Shown: positions 7,716-14,946 of the stretch, in pieces
How the letters are laid out: every line of letters begins with the position of its first letter
How positions within the stretch are numbered: the first letter of the stretch is position 1
Assembly (NCBI GenBank): GCA_946537565.1
Contig: CAMNFW010000018.1
Location: forward strand, 1 to 16,163
Origin: an uncultured Ruminococcus sp.
GTDB taxonomy: Bacteria > Bacillota > Clostridia > Oscillospirales > Ruminococcaceae
DNA: 16,163 nt
Direction of reading: 5' to 3'
Notes under the pieces: generated by a model
What the model saw: the letters and a program-made list of their open reading frames with translations, nothing else
The model's database searches: none
Told to the model about the DNA's origin: nothing
Translations under genes and position numbers: made by a program

Positions 7716-7736
7716 ATTGGTCCGAAAGGGACTAAT
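7716..7736 (+). promoter_or_regulatory. Hairpin / dyad at the predicted transcription start
   Basis: ATTGGTCC (7716-7723) pairs with GGACTAAT (7729-7736), with one G-T pair, around the loop GAAAG. Four Ts end the hairpin (7736-7739). It falls at the predicted +1, so it may act as a DNA operator dyad or as a 5'-terminal RNA hairpin that stabilises the transcript. The T run is too short for a confident terminator. Confidence 0.45.
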
Positions 7737-7749
7737 TTTAAGGATAAGG

Positions 7750-7765
7750 GTTAGTGAATTCTAAC
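7750..7765. promoter_or_regulatory. Inverted repeat GTTAG-N6-CTAAC in the FTR1 leader
   Basis: GTTAG (7750-7754) and CTAAC (7761-7765) form a perfect 5-base inverted repeat around TGAATT. The half-sites resemble the core of DtxR/IdeR-type iron boxes, but the spacing differs from the compact DtxR consensus. It lies about 32 bases past the predicted transcription start, where a repressor could act as a roadblock. It may also be chance in AT-rich DNA. Confidence 0.3.
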
Positions 7766-7804
7766 GAATTATCATTCCCGTATATAGAAAGGAAGGTAGA
7801 AAAA

Positions 7805-9499
7805 ATGACATCTGCGGTAAAACACCGGACAGCTTCCAGAATTGGAGCAGTCATAGCTGCAGTACTTGTCGTTGTTCTGTCCCTTGTGAGTATGCAAAGC
7901 CATGCAGCTTCGGATTATCTCGATACATGGGACAAATACAAGGAGTCCGGAGCGCCGTGTGCAACGTGGAATGACGTTGCAGATGCAATGGATAAGGTTT
8001 TTGCAGCAGCTGACCAGCTGTATCAGGAAGGTGATGCAGACAGTGCATACAAGGCTGTAAATGCCGGATATTACGGCTATTATGAAACAACAGGCTTTGA
8101 ACGAACTGCTATGGGTTACATTGCCGGTTCAAGAAAAACTGAGGTCGAGTTACAGTTTGCGGCTGCAAAAGCTGTCACAAAAAACAGCGGTTCAATTGAA
8201 GATTTCGAGACCGAACTGGTAAAGCTCATGGCGATGATAAGACGAGATGCTAATGTTCTGGACGGAATCTCAAGCAAGGACGATCCTGCGGAAGATGAGG
8301 CTGATACAAGAGCAAGACTTGAAGCTTTATTGAACGGTGAAACAGTCAGCTCAGATAATTCAGCTGAAACAGCATCAACAACATCTTCTTCATCCGGCAG
8401 TGCAGTTGCAGTTGGAGGCGGAGGCGGCGGCTGGGTCACATTCATGGCTTGCTTTGGAATCATACTTCGTGAGGGACTTGAAGCGATACTTGTAGTAGGT
8501 GCAATAATTGCGTATCTGGTAAAATCCGGAAATAAGGATAAGCTTAAGGTTGTATACATAGGCTGCGTACTTGCTATATGTGCCAGCTTCCTCAGCGCAT
8601 GGCTGCTTTCACTGCTTAAGCTTGCGAACAGTGCAAATCAGGAAGTCATTGAGGGTGTAACAGCTCTTATTGCAGTTGTGGTTCTTTTCTATGTCAGCAA
8701 TTGGATGGTCTCAAAGGCAGAGTCAGAAGCTTGGACGAATTATATAGATTCACAGGTCAAGGTCTCAGCTGAAACAGGCAGCGTGTTCACTCTTGGTTTC
8801 ACCGCATTCCTTGCAGTTTTCAGAGAAGGTGCTGAGGTAATACTCTTCTTCCAGCCTCTTCTTAATGACGACAAGAAAATGGTATGGGGCGGCTTTGCAG
8901 TAGGTTGCGTAGTGCTTGCAGCGGTGTTTATAGCGATACGCTTCTTCAGCGTAAGGCTTCCGATAAGACCATTCTTCCTCGGAACGAGCATACTGATGTT
9001 TGTGATGTCAATCTCGTTCCTCGGCTCAGGAATAAAAGAGCTTATTGAAGGTGATGTACTGACCATGACTTCACCTGCATGGCTGTCAAATATAATCCCG
9101 ACCAATAATGTTTGTGATGTTCTGGGAATTTTCCCCTGCTATGAAACTCTTATTCCTCAGCTCATACTCATCCTCATAACGATATTGATCTTCGTTATGA
9201 CAAAGTGGAGCAAGGTGAAGAACAAGAACGAAGCCGGAGTGCTGGCAATAGTTCTTGGCGGACTTGGAATGCAGAAATTCTATCTGGGCAAATATGGACA
9301 GGGACTGATCTGTGCAGTATTCTGCTGGACTTTCATACCAGCTGTTGTTGGAATAGTTGAGGGAATTCATTATCTCACAGAAAGTGAAGAGCAATTTGCG
9401 GCGGAGCTTGAACCTGCTAAGAAGAACAAATCAAAAAAATCCGATAAAACAGCTAAACCGGCTGCTGTTCAAAATAAACCGGCTAATAAAAAAGTCTGA
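7805..9499 (+). CDS. FTR1-family iron permease with extracytoplasmic N-terminal domain and C-terminal TM2 domain
   Basis: The iron permease of a P19/FTR1 uptake system in the cytoplasmic membrane, 564 residues. Residues 1-34 look like a signal peptide or anchor (hydrophobic 13-30, then SHAAS). A helical extracytoplasmic domain (about 36-175) rich in YY/GYYGYYE follows, then a Ser/Thr and poly-Gly linker to about 212. The FTR1 core (about 213-465) has both iron-binding REXXE motifs: REGLE at 222-226 and REGAE at 340-344. Residues about 477-525 form a TM2 domain (GGLGMQKFYLGKYG, then CWTFIPAVVGIVEGIHYL), followed by a Lys/Ala-rich tail. TM2 is not part of the normal FTR1 architecture. ATG 7805 is preceded by AAAGGAAGG (7788-7796); an in-frame GTG at 7754 lacks a ribosome binding site. 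First gene of the iron operon. Confidence 0.93.
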   Translation: MTSAVKHRTASRIGAVIAAVLVVVLSLVSMQSHAASDYLDTWDKYKESGAPCATWNDVADAMDKVFAAADQLYQEGDADSAYKAVNAGYYGYYETTGFERTAMGYIAGSRKTEVELQFAAAKAVTKNSGSIEDFETELVKLMAMIRRDANVLDGISSKDDPAEDEADTRARLEALLNGETVSSDNSAETASTTSSSSGSAVAVGGGGGGWVTFMACFGIILREGLEAILVVGAIIAYLVKSGNKDKLKVVYIGCVLAICASFLSAWLLSLLKLANSANQEVIEGVTALIAVVVLFYVSNWMVSKAESEAWTNYIDSQVKVSAETGSVFTLGFTAFLAVFREGAEVILFFQPLLNDDKKMVWGGFAVGCVVLAAVFIAIRFFSVRLPIRPFFLGTSILMFVMSISFLGSGIKELIEGDVLTMTSPAWLSNIIPTNNVCDVLGIFPCYETLIPQLILILITILIFVMTKWSKVKNKNEAGVLAIVLGGLGMQKFYLGKYGQGLICAVFCWTFIPAVVGIVEGIHYLTESEEQFAAELEPAKKNKSKKSDKTAKPAAVQNKPANKKV

Positions 9500-9508
9500 A
9501 TAAAAAGC

Positions 9509-9557
9509 TATATAATCCGCTAAACGGATCTATATAAACGAACAGTAAAATACTGTT
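9509..9557 (+). promoter_or_regulatory. Tandem hairpins between the FTR1 and P19 genes
   Basis: Two inverted repeats fill the spacer. In the first, TATATA-ATCCG (9509-9519) pairs with CGGAT and TATATA (9525-9536), with one bulged C and loop CTAAA. In the second, AACAGTA (9541-9547) pairs with TACTGTT (9551-9557) around AAA. Neither is followed by a T run, so these look like mRNA processing or stability elements rather than terminators. They may allow P19 to be made in excess over FTR1. The strong AGGAGGT (9570-9576) ribosome binding site lies just after. Confidence 0.45.
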
Positions 9558-9584
9558 TCAAATAATTATAGGAGGTCAATTACG

Positions 9585-10253
9585 ATGAACAAGAAGTTAA
9601 TCGGCATTTCACTTGTTGCTGCAATGGCTGTTTCTTTCGCAGGCTGCGGCAATAAAGAAGCAAGCTCTTCCAAAACTGAAGAGACACAGGCTGCAACTGA
9701 GCAGACTGAGGCAACAGCTGAAGAAACTGAGGCTGAGGTAAAAACTGATGCGGCTGCAGCTGCACCCGGAGACAACGCCGGATTCACAGAGTATCCTATT
9801 TTTGAGGATCAGGAGTGTGGATTCCTCAATGTATCCGCTGTATACTTCCAGCCTGTTCCGATGTCAAACGGAAATGAGAATACAGATGATTTTGATATTC
9901 ACCTGGAAGCTGATATCTCTGCACTTGAGAACAGTCTTGGATTTGGTGTAGGCGACTGGGTACCTTACCTGACAGTTGACTACAAGGTAACAGGTTCAGA
10001 CGGAAACGTTGCAGCTGAGGGAACTTTCATGGAAATGAGTGCATCAGACGGTCCTCATTATGGTGCAAATATTGCTCTTCCTGATGCTGATACATATGAT
10101 GTAGAGTTTACGATCCACAGCCCTGAGGAGAACGGCTATCTTCTCCACACAGATGCAGAGACAGGCCCTGGCGGATCCTTCGATGATTATTTCGCTGACG
10201 GCAACCTGACCTGCTCATTCAGCGGCTGGGATTACATTCCTCAGGAGTGGTAA
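9585..10253 (+). CDS. P19-family iron-binding lipoprotein
   Basis: The extracytoplasmic iron-binding partner of FTR1, in the P19/Tp34/FetP family, which bind copper and iron; 222 residues. A lipoprotein signal peptide ends at SFAGC with C21 as the lipidated cysteine. A Glu/Thr/Ala-rich linker (22-64) reaches from the membrane. The P19 domain occupies about 66-222. Family metal-site residues are present: M93 (QPVPM), H106 (DIHLEADI), M149/M151 and H158 (FMEMSASDGPHYGAN), and H188 (LLHTD). GDWVPYLTVDY at 123-133 is also diagnostic. Proteobacterial P19 is periplasmic; the lipid anchor is the Gram-positive solution. C78 and C210 are extra cysteines, and C78 sits next to the family acidic residue E77. 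Start: AGGAGGT eight bases upstream. Confidence 0.93.
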   Translation: MNKKLIGISLVAAMAVSFAGCGNKEASSSKTEETQAATEQTEATAEETEAEVKTDAAAAAPGDNAGFTEYPIFEDQECGFLNVSAVYFQPVPMSNGNENTDDFDIHLEADISALENSLGFGVGDWVPYLTVDYKVTGSDGNVAAEGTFMEMSASDGPHYGANIALPDADTYDVEFTIHSPEENGYLLHTDAETGPGGSFDDYFADGNLTCSFSGWDYIPQEW

Positions 10254-10278
10254 TCCGCATATTTTAAATTTTGCTATG

Positions 10279-10315
10279 AATGCGCTTGTGCGGGGAAAAA
10301 ACCGTACAGCGCATT
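10279..10315 (+). terminator. Hairpin after the P19 gene (weak or partial terminator, or processing site)
   Basis: AATGCGCT (10279-10286) pairs perfectly with AGCGCATT (10308-10315). Inside it GTGCGG (10288-10293) pairs with CCGTAC (10302-10307), with T10287 bulged and the loop GGAAAAAA. The 14-bp stem is strong, but the T content after it (ATTTGTGCGTATTTC) is interrupted. It would give leaky termination or protect the 3' end of an FTR1-P19 message while letting some transcription continue into the DUF2318 and ABC genes. Confidence 0.5.
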
Positions 10316-10364
10316 TGTGCGTATTTCTGACATATATAAATTTTAGGCTGAACGGATATTAACG

Positions 10365-10393
10365 TTAACATATATTAATAATTTTTGTTATAT
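10365..10393 (+). promoter_or_regulatory. Weak candidate internal promoter before the DUF2318 gene
   Basis: TTAACA (10365-10370) and TTATAT (10388-10393) are 17 bases apart in a very AT-rich spacer. TATAGT and TATAAG variants lie a few bases further on. The perfect palindrome TTAACGTTAA (10359-10368) overlaps the -35. The hexamers are poor, and AT-rich spacers produce such matches by chance. The call rests mainly on the preceding hairpin and the long 198-base gap. Confidence 0.22.
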
Positions 10394-10451
10394 ATAGTAT
10401 AAGCTTTAGTCTTTCGCTTTTACAGCCAAAACAGAAATGAGGAATGCAAAG

Positions 10452-11765
10452 GTGTTAAAATATTTTATATCATCGACTGAACTATTGCTGGCAGCAGCAC
10501 TGGTCACCGGACTTATAACCTCTTTTGCAAAGCTTGCTTACGGCAAAAAAGGTATGATATTCACATGGTGTGCAGCTGGGATAGGAACAGTTGGTGCAGC
10601 TGTGATGTGCTACATGAAAAACACAACCAGCAAGATTGACACAAGTCTCTGGAATTTCCGGACGTTTGCGGTATCGCTGTGCGGACTGATACTTTTTTTC
10701 ATATCTTATGGGATCGGCAGTCTTACCGGAAAAAAGTCCAGCAGCAAAAAAGAGGGCAGCTCCAGAACAGCCGCAATACTTGAATACATACAGCTGGTAC
10801 TTATTTCCATAGTTTGTGCAGCGGCGCTGTTCTATTCACTTCCTGATCTTTTCGGCTATCCCTACACCATACTTCTTACAGAAAAGACTGTACTTTCTAC
10901 CGGTTTCCTGTTCAAGCTTATAGGTGTGATTTTTGGCATGATACTGGTTTTTTTATCAGGCCTTGCCGTATACAAGCTCAGTTTAAGACTTGGGAAAAAG
11001 TATTCAATGCTGTTCACAAGCCTTGTACTTATCGTGAATGGTATCCGGCAGATCACTGTATGCCTCAGTACGATGCTGACAAAGAGAATGATCATTTCCG
11101 GAGTTACCGTAAGCCGGGAGTTTTACAAAAAACTGTTCAATATTGCAAAGTTTACTAAAAACAATGAGAATGTTTTCACTTATGCGGTATTAGCAGTTAT
11201 AGCTGTAATGCCGGTGATAATGATAGTCAGAAGTCTCCGCCAGAATGAACCTTACAGAAATCCTGCTGAAAAGCGGAAGATCAGGTTCAAATGGAAGGTT
11301 GGAAGACGCTGGGCAGTGCTTTCAGTCTGCTGCATAGCAATGATAACAGCGAATATGACTGGTATTAAGGCTCTTGCAAACAGAACTGTTGAGCTTTCAC
11401 CTATCGAGGAATGCAGAATAGAAGACGGAAACTGTGTGGTTACTTTCGAGCAGGTGGCTGACGGACATCTCCATCGTTTTGCCTATACAACAGAGAGCGG
11501 TGTTCAGATCAGATTCATAATAATCAAAAAGCCGGATTCATCTTCTTATGGTATAGGACTTGATGCCTGCGATATATGCGGCGAAACCGGATATTACGAA
11601 AAAGACGGAATGGTGGTCTGCAAGCTCTGCGATGTAGTAATGAATATAAGGACCATAGGCTTTAAGGGCGGCTGCAACCCGATCGTTATTCCGTACAATA
11701 TTGAGAACGGAAGCATTAAAGTACCTATCGACGGGCTTTTGGAATATGAAAAGGAATTTAAGTAA
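10452..11765 (+). CDS. DUF2318 membrane protein of the P19/FTR1 locus
   Basis: A polytopic membrane protein of the DUF2318 family, 437 residues from GTG 10452. About eight hydrophobic segments occupy the first 310 residues. The C-terminal extracytoplasmic domain carries the DUF2318 signature: DGHLHRFAY, then FDAC-like LDACDICG with C373 and C376, CKLC with C390 and C393, and GGCNP with C408. The cysteines could hold a metal, an iron-sulphur cluster or a haem; the cofactor is not established from sequence. The family is a regular neighbour of FTR1, P19 and these ABC permeases, which points to iron redox or handling. GAGGA (10439-10443) is correctly spaced for GTG 10452. ATG 10437 in the same frame has no ribosome binding site but would add only five residues. 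Confidence 0.88.
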   Translation: MLKYFISSTELLLAAALVTGLITSFAKLAYGKKGMIFTWCAAGIGTVGAAVMCYMKNTTSKIDTSLWNFRTFAVSLCGLILFFISYGIGSLTGKKSSSKKEGSSRTAAILEYIQLVLISIVCAAALFYSLPDLFGYPYTILLTEKTVLSTGFLFKLIGVIFGMILVFLSGLAVYKLSLRLGKKYSMLFTSLVLIVNGIRQITVCLSTMLTKRMIISGVTVSREFYKKLFNIAKFTKNNENVFTYAVLAVIAVMPVIMIVRSLRQNEPYRNPAEKRKIRFKWKVGRRWAVLSVCCIAMITANMTGIKALANRTVELSPIEECRIEDGNCVVTFEQVADGHLHRFAYTTESGVQIRFIIIKKPDSSSYGIGLDACDICGETGYYEKDGMVVCKLCDVVMNIRTIGFKGGCNPIVIPYNIENGSIKVPIDGLLEYEKEFK

Positions 11766-11777
11766 GGAGGGTAAAAA

Positions 11778-13067
11778 GTGTTTTTAAGAATGATAAAAGG
11801 CACGCTGTTCAGACAGTGGAAAAAAATGCTCATGATAGCCTTCACCATAGCACTTGGAGCCTCTCTTGCAACTGCAATGCTCAGTGTAATGCTGGATGTC
11901 GGCGATAAGGTAAATCAGGAGCTGAAGACTTACGGTGCAAACATAACAGTTGTACCGAAGGAAGCCTCTGTACTTAATAATCTTTATGATGTTGAGGGAG
12001 AAGAGTCTTCCGGTGCATACCTGGACGAAAATGAACTTGGAAAGATCAAGACGATCTTCTGGGCATTCAATATAGACGACTATGCTCCTTTTATAAATGT
12101 CAAGGCTCAGCTCAGCGACGGCAGTGATATTACAGTTGTGGGCAGCTGGTTCAATCATCATATGGAGCTTCCCACAGGTGAACAGCTGGACGCTGGAATA
12201 ACAAGTATGCGAAGCTGGTGGGAAATAGAGGACGGAAACTGGCTTGATGAGCAGTCTCATGAAGATGCAGACATCTGTATGGTGGGAACAGTTCTTGCTA
12301 AAAAGCTGGGTTTAAAATCTGGAGACAGCGTGACTGTCAAGGGCAGCTCTTCTGAAAAGAATCTGAAAGTAGTTGGAGTGTTTAATGCCGGCGGAGATGA
12401 GGACGAGCAGATCTTTGCTCCTCTGAATACAGCCCAGGCTCTGGCGGATCTTGACGGCTGTGTTGACAGCATTGAAGTCAGCGCACTGACAACTCCGGAC
12501 AATGAACTGGCAGAAAAGGCTGCAAAAGACCCGAAATCCCTGACAGTTTCACAGTATGAGACCTGGTACTGCACAGCATATGTCAGCTCTATCTGTTATC
12601 AGATACAGGAGGTTATCACGGATTCTGTAGCATCTCCGGTACGTCAGGTGGCTAATTCCGAGGGAGCTATCCTTGAAAAAACACAGCTGCTCATGGTGCT
12701 TATTACAATACTCAGTCTTATAGGTGCATCGCTGGGCATATGCAATCTTGTAACAGCAAGCGTTATGGAGAGAAGCAGCGAGATAGGACTTATGAAGGCT
12801 ATCGGCGCACAGAACGGATCGGTATCAGGACTGGTTCTGACGGAGATATTCATAACAGCCCTTGTAGGCGGAGTTGCAGGATTTTTCGCTGGCTGCGGAT
12901 TTGCACAGATAATAGGACACACTGTATTCAGCTCAGCCATAAATATCAGACCAATGATAATACCGATAGTAGCAGTGCTTGTGGTGTTAGTAACTCTGAT
13001 AGGAAGCATACCGGCGATAAGAATGCTGTTAAGGCTTAGTCCGGCAGAAGTTCTTCACGGAAGATAA
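11778..13067 (+). CDS. ABC transporter permease, FtsX/MacB type (first of two)
   Basis: Membrane subunit of a MacB/LolCE-like ABC complex, 429 residues. One transmembrane segment near 18-40 is followed by a large extracytoplasmic domain (about 45-295). Three more membrane segments lie near 303-328, 355-375 and 394-413. The conserved coupling motif MERSSEIGLMKAIGA sits at about 328-342, where the ATPase docks. YGANITVVPKE after the first helix is typical of the permeases in P19/FTR1 loci. GTG 11778 is preceded by AAGGAGG (11764-11770), which overlaps the end of the DUF2318 gene. Such complexes usually move periplasmic cargo or transmit mechanical work rather than import solutes through the membrane; the cargo here is unknown. 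Confidence 0.92.
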   Translation: MFLRMIKGTLFRQWKKMLMIAFTIALGASLATAMLSVMLDVGDKVNQELKTYGANITVVPKEASVLNNLYDVEGEESSGAYLDENELGKIKTIFWAFNIDDYAPFINVKAQLSDGSDITVVGSWFNHHMELPTGEQLDAGITSMRSWWEIEDGNWLDEQSHEDADICMVGTVLAKKLGLKSGDSVTVKGSSSEKNLKVVGVFNAGGDEDEQIFAPLNTAQALADLDGCVDSIEVSALTTPDNELAEKAAKDPKSLTVSQYETWYCTAYVSSICYQIQEVITDSVASPVRQVANSEGAILEKTQLLMVLITILSLIGASLGICNLVTASVMERSSEIGLMKAIGAQNGSVSGLVLTEIFITALVGGVAGFFAGCGFAQIIGHTVFSSAINIRPMIIPIVAVLVVLVTLIGSIPAIRMLLRLSPAEVLHGR

Positions 13068-13083
13068 ACAGGAGGCGATAGAT

Positions 13084-14238
13084 ATGACAAAGAGAAAAAT
13101 GTTTTTCCGGATGATAGTCGCCTCACTGATGAGACGGCGGTCAAGAATGCTGGTGGCACTGCTTTCAATAGCGATTGGTGCAACGGTTTTATCCGGACTT
13201 GTAACGATATACTATGATGTACCGAGACAAATGGGAGCTGAATTCCGAAATTATGGAGCTAATATGATATTCACAGCTGCTGATAAGGATTTTACCCTTG
13301 AAGATGTAAATCAGGGTGCAGCACAGATCAGCAAGAGTGATATTGTGGGAATAGCACCGTACAGGTATGAAAATGTCAGGATAAACGAAAGTCCTGTAGT
13401 TGCAGCAGCCACAGATATGGAAGGAGCAAAGGCAGCAAGTCCGTATTGGTCTGTAGACGGGGAATGGCCTTCAGCACCAGAGCAGCTTCTTGTTGGAGCA
13501 AATGTTGCTGAGAGCTACAGGCTTAAGACAGGCAGCTATATAACTGTCAGCTATACACCTGATCTTGAATCAGCTGAAGACGGTGAAGTAGTTCAGGACA
13601 ATTTCATAGATTTTGAAATAACTGGTATTCTTGATACCGGCGGCTCAGAAGAGGACTATGTATATATGTCGCTGGAGGATATGGAAAAGCTTACCGGTGA
13701 GGCTGGAAATATTGACGTAGCAGAGCTTAGCATCTCAGCGCAGAGCGATCAGCTTACAGCGTATATGAATAAGATCAACAGCAATGTCAGCACAGTCAAT
13801 GCAAGACTGGTAAAGCGTGTTACTGCTTCTGAGACAACTGTTCTCACAAAGCTTCAGGCACTTGTACTTCTGGTAACGATCGTTGTACTTGCACTGACCA
13901 TGATCTGTGTTGCTACAACAATGACAGCAGTAGTTGCGGAGCGAAGAAAGGAGATCGGACTTCGCAAGGCTATCGGAGCATCTGACGGAAGCATAATCAA
14001 AGAATTCATGGGTGAGAGTATGCTGCTGGGATTTATTGGAGGAGTTCTTGGCTCAGTACTGGGATTTATCTTTGCACAGGAGGTAAGCGTGAATGTATTC
14101 AGCAGTTCAATAAGCTTCAAGCCGCTGCTGGTGCCGATAACGATAATAGTTTCAATAGCAGTAACAGGTCTGTCGAGTCTTATGCCGGTAAAGAGCGCAA
14201 CGGAGATCGACCCTGCACTTGTATTAAAAGGAGAATAA
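13084..14238 (+). CDS. ABC transporter permease, FtsX/MacB type (second of two)
   Basis: Second membrane subunit, 384 residues, with the same layout as its neighbour but clearly diverged. There is a transmembrane segment near 20-42, an extracytoplasmic domain to about 255, and helices near 257-284, 314-332 and 349-370. The FtsX coupling motif AERRKEIGLRKAIGAS lies near 285-300. RNYGANMIF after the first helix mirrors YGANITVV in the first permease, which indicates duplication followed by specialisation, so a heterodimer is likely. AGGAGG (13070-13075) precedes ATG 13084. The ATPase gene starts 3 bases after the stop. There is no N-terminal ATPase fusion, so it is not MacB itself. Confidence 0.92.
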   Translation: MTKRKMFFRMIVASLMRRRSRMLVALLSIAIGATVLSGLVTIYYDVPRQMGAEFRNYGANMIFTAADKDFTLEDVNQGAAQISKSDIVGIAPYRYENVRINESPVVAAATDMEGAKAASPYWSVDGEWPSAPEQLLVGANVAESYRLKTGSYITVSYTPDLESAEDGEVVQDNFIDFEITGILDTGGSEEDYVYMSLEDMEKLTGEAGNIDVAELSISAQSDQLTAYMNKINSNVSTVNARLVKRVTASETTVLTKLQALVLLVTIVVLALTMICVATTMTAVVAERRKEIGLRKAIGASDGSIIKEFMGESMLLGFIGGVLGSVLGFIFAQEVSVNVFSSSISFKPLLVPITIIVSIAVTGLSSLMPVKSATEIDPALVLKGE

Positions 14239-14241
14239 ACA

Positions 14242-14934
14242 ATGGCATTACTTGAACTTAAGAATATCTATAAGATATATGGTGAGCTTCATGCTCTTGA
14301 CAATGTCAGCCTTAAGGTTGAAAAGGGAGAATGGGTGTCTATAATGGGACCTTCCGGCTCAGGAAAAAGTACAATGATGAACATAATCGGCTGCATGGAT
14401 AAGCCGACAAAGGGTGAGGTACTGCTGGACGGAGTTGACATATCAAAGGAGAATGCAAAGAATCTGACAGCTATCCGCCGTGATAAGATAGGACTTATTT
14501 TCCAGCAGTTTCACCTGGTAAATTATCTCACTGCTGTAGAAAATGTAATGCTGGCGCAGTACTATCACAGTATGCCTGATGAAAAGGAAGCGATGGAAGC
14601 GCTTGAAAGAGTTGGACTTGCAGATCGTGCAAAGCATCTTCCGAGCCAGCTTTCCGGCGGTGAGCAGCAGAGAGTATGTGTTGCAAGAGCGCTGATAAAT
14701 TATCCTGAAATAATACTTGCTGACGAGCCGACGGGAAATCTTGATGAAGCGAATGAAGCAGTGGTAGTTGATCTTTTCCATAAGCTGCACAATGAAGGCA
14801 CGACCCTTATCGTGGTTACACACGACCCGGAGGTAGCAGAGGTGGCACAAAGGACCCTTGTGCTGAGAAGCGGACGTCTGGCGAAGGAAGTTGTAAACGA
14901 AAACTTCACCGGTCAGATCCATTTCAATGAATAA
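14242..14934 (+). CDS. ABC transporter ATP-binding protein (MacB/LolD type)
   Basis: Cytoplasmic ATPase that drives the two upstream permeases, 230 residues. All motifs are intact: Walker A GPSGSGKST at 36-44, Q-loop Q88, signature LSGGEQQR at 137-144, Walker B IILADE at 157-162 with E162 catalytic, D-loop NLDE, and switch H194 in VVTHDP. The sequence is of the LolD/MacB/FtsE-like branch. AAAGGAG within the end of the second permease gene serves as ribosome binding site. The three-gene set is the usual ABC module of P19/FTR1 loci. Confidence 0.94.
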   Translation: MALLELKNIYKIYGELHALDNVSLKVEKGEWVSIMGPSGSGKSTMMNIIGCMDKPTKGEVLLDGVDISKENAKNLTAIRRDKIGLIFQQFHLVNYLTAVENVMLAQYYHSMPDEKEAMEALERVGLADRAKHLPSQLSGGEQQRVCVARALINYPEIILADEPTGNLDEANEAVVVDLFHKLHNEGTTLIVVTHDPEVAEVAQRTLVLRSGRLAKEVVNENFTGQIHFNE

Positions 14935-14946
14935 CAGGAGGATAAT

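Larger units (their letters stand above)
7430..7804 (+). other. AT-rich intergenic region upstream of the iron-uptake genes
   Basis: A 375-base stretch with no supportable coding sequence. The first half (7430-7550) is AT-rich; I see only a small inverted repeat, AATCAA (7480-7485) with TTGATT (7496-7501), and no clear terminator for the preceding gene. The second half carries a long imperfect inverted repeat (7558-7653), a consensus promoter with overlapping palindrome (7676-7711), a hairpin at the predicted transcription start (7716-7736), another inverted repeat (7750-7765) and the ribosome binding site AAAGGAAGG (7788-7796). The first four have their own entries. Confidence 0.8.

Noticed and set aside
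7760..7774. Classical Fur box around ATTATCA in the FTR1 leader
   Set aside because: Only the right half-site matches TGATAAT-N-ATTATCA; the left half matches two of seven bases.
7754..7804. GTG start at 7754 for the FTR1 gene
   Set aside because: There is no ribosome binding site, and it would put polar residues before a good signal peptide; AAAGGAAGG supports ATG 7805.
7716..7804. Metal-sensing riboswitch in the FTR1 leader
   Set aside because: The leader is short and shows one small hairpin; none of the conserved junction motifs I know for NiCo/iron or Mn riboswitches is visible.
14242..14934. FtsE, with the permeases as cell-division FtsX
   Set aside because: Two diverged permeases with large outer domains next to FTR1, P19 and DUF2318 match the iron-locus ABC module, not a single ftsE-ftsX pair.
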